The translations under genes and the position numbers were made by a program. A stretch of 6,766 bases of DNA from Planctomycetaceae bacterium (GTDB taxonomy: Bacteria > Planctomycetota > Planctomycetia > Pirellulales > UBA1268). The DNA lies in assembly GCA_947440895.1 (NCBI GenBank), contig CANETO010000109.1:1-6766 (forward strand). Reading direction: 5' to 3'. The first letter of the stretch is position 1; each line of letters begins with the position of its first letter. The notes below the pieces were generated by a model. That model did no database searches. It worked only from the letters and a program-made list of their open reading frames with translations, and was not told where the DNA came from. Shown piece by piece: positions 1 to 6,766 of the stretch.

Positions 1-3000
1 CCCGGAACGGTGTTGCTGATGCGTCGTGTCCGCTCCTGGCACCGCGGTATCGCGTGCCGCTGGCCCGCCATCCAGAGGAGTCGCGACTGCTCGACTCCCA
101 GCGGCGACTCCACGCCGACCAGGAAATCGCAGTCCTACCGGTCGGTACGCCTTTGGCGATCGACGGAACCATCTTGGTGCACACGACCATGGGGCTGTTG
201 GCGGTGGACTTCGAGACCGGAAAGAGGATCTGGCTCCAGCCCGGGCCACAGGCGGCCCTGCCGCAGGCTTCCGCTGGCGGATCTGACAGCGGCGGCGATG
301 CGGTTGATCCCGACGCAGGCGGTTCGTTCAGCAGCGTCTTTGAAGATGCCACCAGCGGGATTCTGGCCAGCGATGGGAGGCTGGCGTTCGTCGTGGAAAG
401 CCATCCTGACGCGGTGTCAACGCGGCAGGCCGGAGGGATGAATTTCCGGCCCGGGTTGCAGGTTGCGGGCGGGGGTTTTCAGGGAGGCGGCGGCTGGCGG
501 GGGGGCAACACGCTCTCCGCCTACGCGATTGCAGACCGTGGATCCCTGCGGTGGCGACTGCCTGACCGCGAGGCAGTGCGCGAGGAGGGGGGACTGCCGG
601 TCGCCCCCACCGACTGGTACCTCGGCGCCCCGTTACCTGTGGGCAAGCAACTGCTTGTGCTCGTCGAGGAGAAGGGGGAGATCCGTCTCGACGTGCTCGA
701 TGCCGCCACCGGTCGCCTGGAGTGGTCGCAGCCGTTGGCTGAAGTCGACGAGGAGCGGGCGATCGACAATCGCGACAGCCATGCCCGTCGGCTCGCCGGC
801 CTCTCGCCCGCGCTCTCCGAAGGAGTGCTTGTCTGCCCAACGGGAGCTGGAGCCGTGGTCGCCGTCGATCTGGCAACCCGCACGCTCCTCTGGGCGCACG
901 AATACCCGCAACCGCGGCAGGCCGGCATGGCCATGCTTCCCAACGGGATTCGCGTGCCGCGGAACGGGCCCATCGGAGGAGGTTTCGGGGGCGATGCCGG
1001 GCGGGAACCGCGGACGGGACGGTGGCTCGATTCCACGCCGATTCTGGCTGGTGGCCGCGTTCTGCTGACACCGGGGGAGTCGCAGGAACTGCTCTGCCTC
1101 GACCTGCGGCGGGGCACCACAGCATGGCGATTGCCTCGCAAGGACCGGCTCTCCGTGGCCGGAGTCGTCGATGGGCGGGCCGTCGTCGTCGGCCGGCGGG
1201 GCGTGGAGGCTCTGGATGCCGCCACGGGCCGCATCCTTTGGCAGCGGTCGCTGGCCGCCGATCACGGCAGCCCGAGCGGCCGCGGCATTCTCACACCGCA
1301 CCGTCTCTTTCTGCCGCTCGATACGCCAGAGGTGCTGGAGATCGATCTGGCCGACGGCCGCATCGTGAGTCGTTCATCGGCCCGCGGCACCTTCGTGCCC
1401 GGCAATCTGCTGGCCTATCGTGGGGAGGTGATCTCCCAAGGAGCTGACTCGCTCGATGTGTTCCACCAGTCGGCGGCACTGGAGTCGCGGATCGAAACGG
1501 CATTCAAGTCCAACGCCCGGGATGCGTGGGCGTTGCTCTGGCGTGGGCAGCTCGCGCTCGACCGTGGCGATATCGCCACTGGCGTCGCGGCAGTGCGTGA
1601 GGCCCATGCCTTGCAGCCGAATCGCGTGCCGGCCAACGTGGTGGCCACGGCACTGCTCTTTGCGCTCGAACACGACTTCGCCCAGGCGGCGCCCCTGTGG
1701 CGGGAAGCGGTGGCCTTGAGCGGGTCGTCGGCGTCGGCCGTCGTCACCTTACGGACCACCGTGGATGGGTTTCTCCGCAGCGGCGATCTGACCCAGGCAT
1801 GGGAGGCCTTTCAACAACTTCTGAAGCAGACTTCCTCCGCGTCTGCTGCTGTGTCGCTCGAACATGGCCCGGGGTTCGCGGTCCAAGCCCCGACCGATGG
1901 ACTCATTCCCGATGGGGCCGACCCCCAGCTCACTGTCGCTCCCGCGCGGTGGCTGCAGGGGCGGCTCGCCGAGCTCTTTGCGAAAGCGTCGCCGGCACTG
2001 CGGGCCGAGCTCGATGCGTATGCGGCGGGTGAATTGGCTGCGGTGCTGGCGGTGACTGCCGGGCAGCCCGCCGGCACAGGTGCGGCAGAACATCTCGTGG
2101 AGCTCCGGAAGTTCGTCGAACTGTTCGGTGTTCACGAACGCAGTCTGGAGGCGCGACGGCGGTTGGCCGAGATGTTGGGGGCGGCGATCGAGGCAGGCGG
2201 CCGCGACGATGACGGACGGCAGCTCGCGGTCGAACGCGACTTCGTGCTACTGGACCTCGCGCGGGTCGGCGCGCCGGCGGATCGCGAACAGGCAGCTGCC
2301 ATGCTCGCCGGGATTCGGAGCGAAATTCAGACTGGACAGAACGGGCCGGCAAGCCTGACGGATGCTGCGGATGCCGACTCGTGGCCGATCGGTCGGGTCG
2401 TCCAGCGACGGCCTGGCGGTATTCGCAGTGGAGGCCCGCGGCAGAGCGACGCGGATGAACTGCGGTTCGTCCGTTCGCGACTGATGAACATCCCGTTGTT
2501 GGCGGGCTCCGATTCGTTCCTCCCCGGACTCGAACTCGCCTTCGACCAGAACCAGCAGGCTGGCATGATTGCCACCGACGGATTCGGCAGGCCTGTCGGC
2601 GAACCCTTTGGGCTCACGTCGCGACCGGACGTGGGTCGGCTGATGCCGATGTTTCAGCAGGGGGGCATTGACGATGCCTCCGTCCTCGGCCGGGTCGTGT
2701 TCATCCGCGCAGGTGCGAATATCGCCGCCTTCGAGCTGACGAATGCCGGCGGGACGGGGCAGGGGGGCAGCAGGAATCGCCCACTCTGGGTGCTGGCGGA
2801 CAAACCGAATCCGGACGGGGATGCGCGGGCTGTTGGATTTGTCATGAACGTTGGCGCGGGGAGGGCCGCTCGGCAGGGCAACATCCCCCTCGGGGCACGC
2901 GTCACCGAACCGCGCAACCCCAGCGAGGGCGGCCGGCGGCGCGGACCGCTGGCAGCGGCCGCGCGGTGCAACGGTGTGGCGATCATGGTCGACCGGACGC

Positions 3001-4082
3001 TCAGGGTCTACGACTCGCTCACCGGTCGGCTGCTCTGGGAACGCCAGCGACTGCCCCCGGCTGGCGAGCTCATCGGCGACGACGAGTATCTCTGCGTCTG
3101 TCCGACCGATGGCCGCGGAGCGGTCGTGCTCGCGATGGCCGATGGGAGGCTTGTGCGAACGCTCGACCTGCCGTCGAGCGAACGGCGACTGCTCAGCAGT
3201 GGTCGGTCGCTTCTGGTCGTGCAGCCAACCAATGAGCAGACCGACCCCGTCCCGGCAGGCCGGGTGCGGATCGAACGCCTCGATCCCGTGGACGGGCAGC
3301 GGCTTCCGCTCGGCGACTACCCCGGCGAATCACGAATCTGCACCGCGGGCGACAGACGTTTGGCGGTTGTGGAACCATCCGGAGACTTGAGCCTGCTCGA
3401 TATCGACGCCGGCCGGACCATGTTTCGGACGCGGCTGCCTGATATGCCGGCGGGACTGGAGCAGTTGCAGGTGCTGCCGTGGGGGGGGCGGTATCTCGTG
3501 CTCGTGGGACGGGCCGAGACCGCCGACGAGCAGAAGCAACTGGAGCGAATCGGGGCGATTGCAGCGCTGCCGGGCATGCCCGGCCGGGAGATGCCGCAGC
3601 TCGTCACGGGCTCGCTCTGGGCGGTTGATGCCACCAGCGGCGATATGCTCTGGCCGGTGCCGGCCACGATCCTGCGGCACTCACTGCAACGTCAGGGCGG
3701 ATCGCAGCTGCCGGTGCTGTTGTTCGCCCGCACGATCCAGGCCGCCCGCGAGCCCGACCGCCAACGGCTCAGCGTGCTCTGCCTCGACAAGCGGACGGGC
3801 CAGGCGGTCTACGTCGATGACCGCTTCAATGGGCGGTCTGTGCTGCGGCCCGATATGATGGTTCTCAGCTGCGGGATCAGTGGCGACCCTGCGTCACACA
3901 CAATCGCCCTCTCGCAGGGAAGGCGGGATGCCCCCGATCTGCTGCTGGATTTCACTGGAGCTCCGACGGCACCTCGGCCACCTTTCCAGGCGTCGACAAC
4001 GCGGCCACCGGCCGCGACCGATCCCCTGATCGAAATCGAATACTGGATCAAGAAGGCGTTGACGATTCCGCTTCCGTTCTGA
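1..4082 (+). CDS. Giant PQQ-like beta-propeller protein with internal TPR-like region (5' partial)
   Basis: The frame is open from the left edge (first full codon at position 3) to TGA at 4080-4082, giving 1359 visible residues; the true start is upstream. Numbering from codon 3, PQQ-like propeller blades carrying the 'D-x-x-T/D-G-x-x-x-W' signature occur near residues 51-80, 223-250 (LDAATGRLEW), 274-303, 351-380, 385-419 (LDAATGRILW) and 432-459. An alpha-helical segment follows: about 495-600 is TPR-like (WRGQLALDRGD...AHALQP), and the helical character continues to about 790. A second propeller runs from about 835 to 1340, with clear blades at 989-1014 (VYDSLTGRLLWER), 1030-1057, 1117-1148, 1203-1221 (AVDATSGDMLW) and 1254-1277. 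Cysteines are scattered and there is no vicinal Cys-Cys pair or CxxCH haem site. I therefore read it as a scaffold or binding protein, not a quinoprotein dehydrogenase. Such proteins are normally exported, but the N-terminus is missing, so no signal peptide can be judged. It lies 40 nt before the toroid gene and probably heads the same transcript. Substrate and partners are unknown. The fold is confident; the function is not. Confidence 0.86.
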   Translation, partial: RNGVADASCPLLAPRYRVPLARHPEESRLLDSQRRLHADQEIAVLPVGTPLAIDGTILVHTTMGLLAVDFETGKRIWLQPGPQAALPQASAGGSDSGGDAVDPDAGGSFSSVFEDATSGILASDGRLAFVVESHPDAVSTRQAGGMNFRPGLQVAGGGFQGGGGWRGGNTLSAYAIADRGSLRWRLPDREAVREEGGLPVAPTDWYLGAPLPVGKQLLVLVEEKGEIRLDVLDAATGRLEWSQPLAEVDEERAIDNRDSHARRLAGLSPALSEGVLVCPTGAGAVVAVDLATRTLLWAHEYPQPRQAGMAMLPNGIRVPRNGPIGGGFGGDAGREPRTGRWLDSTPILAGGRVLLTPGESQELLCLDLRRGTTAWRLPRKDRLSVAGVVDGRAVVVGRRGVEALDAATGRILWQRSLAADHGSPSGRGILTPHRLFLPLDTPEVLEIDLADGRIVSRSSARGTFVPGNLLAYRGEVISQGADSLDVFHQSAALESRIETAFKSNARDAWALLWRGQLALDRGDIATGVAAVREAHALQPNRVPANVVATALLFALEHDFAQAAPLWREAVALSGSSASAVVTLRTTVDGFLRSGDLTQAWEAFQQLLKQTSSASAAVSLEHGPGFAVQAPTDGLIPDGADPQLTVAPARWLQGRLAELFAKASPALRAELDAYAAGELAAVLAVTAGQPAGTGAAEHLVELRKFVELFGVHERSLEARRRLAEMLGAAIEAGGRDDDGRQLAVERDFVLLDLARVGAPADREQAAAMLAGIRSEIQTGQNGPASLTDAADADSWPIGRVVQRRPGGIRSGGPRQSDADELRFVRSRLMNIPLLAGSDSFLPGLELAFDQNQQAGMIATDGFGRPVGEPFGLTSRPDVGRLMPMFQQGGIDDASVLGRVVFIRAGANIAAFELTNAGGTGQGGSRNRPLWVLADKPNPDGDARAVGFVMNVGAGRAARQGNIPLGARVTEPRNPSEGGRRRGPLAAAARCNGVAIMVDRTLRVYDSLTGRLLWERQRLPPAGELIGDDEYLCVCPTDGRGAVVLAMADGRLVRTLDLPSSERRLLSSGRSLLVVQPTNEQTDPVPAGRVRIERLDPVDGQRLPLGDYPGESRICTAGDRRLAVVEPSGDLSLLDIDAGRTMFRTRLPDMPAGLEQLQVLPWGGRYLVLVGRAETADEQKQLERIGAIAALPGMPGREMPQLVTGSLWAVDATSGDMLWPVPATILRHSLQRQGGSQLPVLLFARTIQAAREPDRQRLSVLCLDKRTGQAVYVDDRFNGRSVLRPDMMVLSCGISGDPASHTIALSQGRRDAPDLLLDFTGAPTAPRPPFQASTTRPPAATDPLIEIEYWIKKALTIPLPF

Positions 4083-4122
4083 CTCATCGAACGCACGCTT
4101 CACCTTTCCGAGTCGCTGCCGC

Positions 4123-5178
4123 ATGCACACCATGGTCCGTACGCTTGCCGTCTGCCTCACGACGCTGGCCGTCGCTGCCGCACCAGTCCACCACCTGGCG
4201 GCCGCGCCCACAGCCACGCCCTCAGAGGAAAAGGTCGACCTCGTGATCTCCAAGGGGCTCGACTGGCTGGCCCGCAAGCAGTCGCGCCGCGGCAGCTGGG
4301 CTGCCAACGAAGGCCGGTATCCGACAGCCATGACGGCGCTCGCGGGCACGGCGCTCTTGATGCAGGGCTCGACGACCACCCAGGGAAAGTATGCCGAGCC
4401 GATCCGTCAGGCAGTCGACTCCCTCGTGAGCCGTTCCAGACCCAATGGCCTCATCGGCGACCCGAAGGGGGACGACCGGTATACCTACGGGCATGGGTTC
4501 TCCATGCTCTTCCTGTCGCAGGTGCTCGGCGAAGAAGAGGATGAACGCCGTCGCGAGGAACTCGTCAGGGTGCTCGACAAAGCGGTGGAGTTTTCCGGCC
4601 GTGCGCAGACGTCGGATGGCGGCTGGGGCTACGTGAGTGCGAAAGACGGCAACAACTTTGACGAGGGTTCGACGACGATCACGCAGGTGCAGGGCCTCCG
4701 CGGCTGCCGCAACGCCGGCATCGCCGTGCCTCGTGAGATCATCGACAAGGCGATCGCCTACATCCACAAGTGCACGATGCCCGACGGCGGCGTGCAATAC
4801 AGTTCCAAAGGGGGCGGCGGACGCCCCGCCATCTCTGCCGCAGCCATCGCCTGCCTGTTCAACGCGGGGGAATATGACGACACCCACGTGCCGAGGATGC
4901 TTGACTACGCGGGAAAGCACCTGGGCAACATCGCCAACAACGGCTTCGGCCACTGGCACTACGCCCACTTCTATTACGCCCAGGTGATGTATCGGGAAGA
5001 TGGAAAAAAGTGGGACGTCTACCGGAGGCAGATCGAGGAACGGCTGGTTTCCGAGGCTCAAACCGACCGCGACGGCCTCTGCTGGCCGCAGGGCTATATC
5101 GGCCCCGTCTACACCACGGCCACGAACCTCACCATTTTGCAGCTTGACCGGGGTACGCTCCCGATTTACCAACGCTGA
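4123..5178 (+). CDS. Secreted alpha/alpha-toroid protein (prenyltransferase/squalene oxidase repeat family)
   Basis: This complete 351-residue protein begins with a signal peptide: Arg6, a hydrophobic core at about 8-20, and Ala-rich possible cleavage sites near 20 or 28. It should therefore act outside the cytoplasm. The mature part shows helical-toroid repeats with QW-like elements: KQSRRGSW (52-59), QTSDGGWGY (162-170) and MPDGGVQYS (219-227). Other landmarks are YGHGFSMLFL (122-131), a histidine cluster HWHYAH (277-282) and the C-terminal LPIYQR. From memory, this layout matches a toroid family abundant in planctomycetes whose role is unknown. It is about half the length of squalene-hopene cyclases and lacks their DxDD catalytic motif, so hopanoid synthesis should not be inferred from the family name. 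Start choice: ATG 4123 and in-frame ATG 4132 are both possible. Neither has a clear Shine-Dalgarno sequence and both keep the signal peptide. Neighbours are the propeller gene (40 nt upstream) and the MoxR ATPase (81 nt downstream), consistent with an operon. Confidence 0.9.
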   Translation: MHTMVRTLAVCLTTLAVAAAPVHHLAAAPTATPSEEKVDLVISKGLDWLARKQSRRGSWAANEGRYPTAMTALAGTALLMQGSTTTQGKYAEPIRQAVDSLVSRSRPNGLIGDPKGDDRYTYGHGFSMLFLSQVLGEEEDERRREELVRVLDKAVEFSGRAQTSDGGWGYVSAKDGNNFDEGSTTITQVQGLRGCRNAGIAVPREIIDKAIAYIHKCTMPDGGVQYSSKGGGGRPAISAAAIACLFNAGEYDDTHVPRMLDYAGKHLGNIANNGFGHWHYAHFYYAQVMYREDGKKWDVYRRQIEERLVSEAQTDRDGLCWPQGYIGPVYTTATNLTILQLDRGTLPIYQR

Positions 5179-5249
5179 CACGTTTCACCACGACCGACAG
5201 TTGCTTCGTCCCGCAGGCCACGCCGCCGACACGCCCCTCGCTTCCGCCC

Positions 5250-5255
5250 GGAGAG
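5250..5255 (+). promoter_or_regulatory. Ribosome binding site of the MoxR-family ATPase gene
   Basis: GGAGAG lies just upstream of ATG 5260, with 6 nt between GGAG and the start codon. It is the best Shine-Dalgarno match in the window and supports that start. The 81-nt gap holding it shows no obvious terminator hairpin with a T-tract and no obvious promoter. Confidence 0.55.
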
Positions 5256-5259
5256 CACC

Positions 5260-6306
<1,047 letters not shown>

Positions 6307-6766
6307 GGCGATCGCCCGCATCGCGCGGCTGGAACTGCGCGCCCGGGCCGTCGTCGAGGGTGTGCTCTCCGGTCTCCACAAAAGCCCTTACAAGGGGCAG
6401 TCCGTGGAGTTTCTCCAGCATCGCGAGTATGTCCGCGGGGATGATCTTCGCCGCGTTGACTGGAAGGTCTGGGGCCGGCAGGACCGCCTCTATGTCAAAG
6501 AGTTCGAGGAGGAGACGAACCTGCGGGTCACGCTGCTGGTCGACGGTTCGGCCAGCATGAACTACGGATCGGGGCCGCTCAACAAATATCAGTACGCCGC
6601 GACGCTGGCCGCCAGCCTCGCCTGGCTGGCGCTTTCGCACGCCGACGCCGTGGGCTGCTGCGTGTTTGACGACAAGGTCAGGGCAAGCGTGCCACCGCGA
6701 ACGAAGCGGTCGCACCTGGCGAGCGTCGTGGAGGTGCTCGAGACGCCGCGAACCGGCCGCCCCACC

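Noticed and set aside
54..56. GTG as the start codon of the propeller gene
   Set aside because: The same frame is open upstream to the window edge, and the extra residues (RNGVADASCPLLAPRYR) continue smoothly into the domain, resembling the usual N-terminal region of these proteins. There is no purine-rich site before it. The gene is 5'-truncated by the window.
3481..3488. Run of eight G as a possible frameshift or slippage site
   Set aside because: The propeller reading frame continues in register on both sides (LPWGGRYLVLVG), so there is no sign of disruption or of a programmed shift.
1..4082. PQQ-dependent alcohol or methanol dehydrogenase
   Set aside because: Only the propeller repeat signature is shared. 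There is no vicinal disulfide pair, and the visible length with two propellers and a helical middle does not fit the roughly 600-residue enzymes.
4123..5178. Squalene-hopene cyclase or protein prenyltransferase beta subunit
   Set aside because: The DxDD motif is absent, the length is 351 residues against more than 600 for cyclases, and a signal peptide places it outside the cytoplasm. Only the toroid fold is shared.
5179..5259. Possible terminator or promoter in the 81-nt gap before the ATPase gene
   Set aside because: I saw no stem-loop followed by T residues and no convincing -35/-10 pair; only the GGAGAG ribosome site stands out.

Overview
The window is GC-rich (roughly two thirds G+C by eye) and fully coding on the + strand. 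It looks like a chromosomal segment from a planctomycete, probably of the Pirellulales type. This is inferred from three things: a very large PQQ-like beta-propeller protein with an internal TPR-like segment, a small secreted alpha/alpha-toroid ('prenyltransferase/squalene oxidase repeat') protein of a kind common in that phylum, and weak or absent Shine-Dalgarno sequences before some genes. No rRNA, tRNA or other marker is present to fix the taxonomy.

Layout: (1) positions 1-4082 hold the 3' part of a giant beta-propeller gene whose start lies upstream of the window; (2) 4123-5178 encode a 351-residue exported toroid protein; (3) 5260-6306 encode a complete MoxR-family AAA+ ATPase; (4) 6272 to the right edge holds the 5' part of a DUF58 protein with a vWA-like metal-binding motif. 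The DUF58 gene starts with GTG inside the end of the ATPase gene. Gaps between genes are 40 and 81 nt, followed by a 35-nt overlap, so one co-transcribed unit is likely. No convincing promoter or terminator was seen, and no stretch over 300 bases lacks a gene.

Working together: MoxR ATPases paired with DUF58/vWA proteins form a chaperone-like module that in studied cases helps mature or assemble other proteins, often in the envelope. The two upstream genes encode large repeat-scaffold proteins: an exported toroid, and a double propeller that is probably exported although its N-terminus is not visible. A reasonable but unproven reading is that the ATPase/DUF58 pair serves an envelope or surface assembly that includes these scaffolds. 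Nothing here is a mobile element, CRISPR array or defence system. The most distinctive unknowns are the role of the toroid protein, which lacks the cyclase catalytic motif but keeps a histidine cluster, and that of the propeller-TPR-propeller protein.
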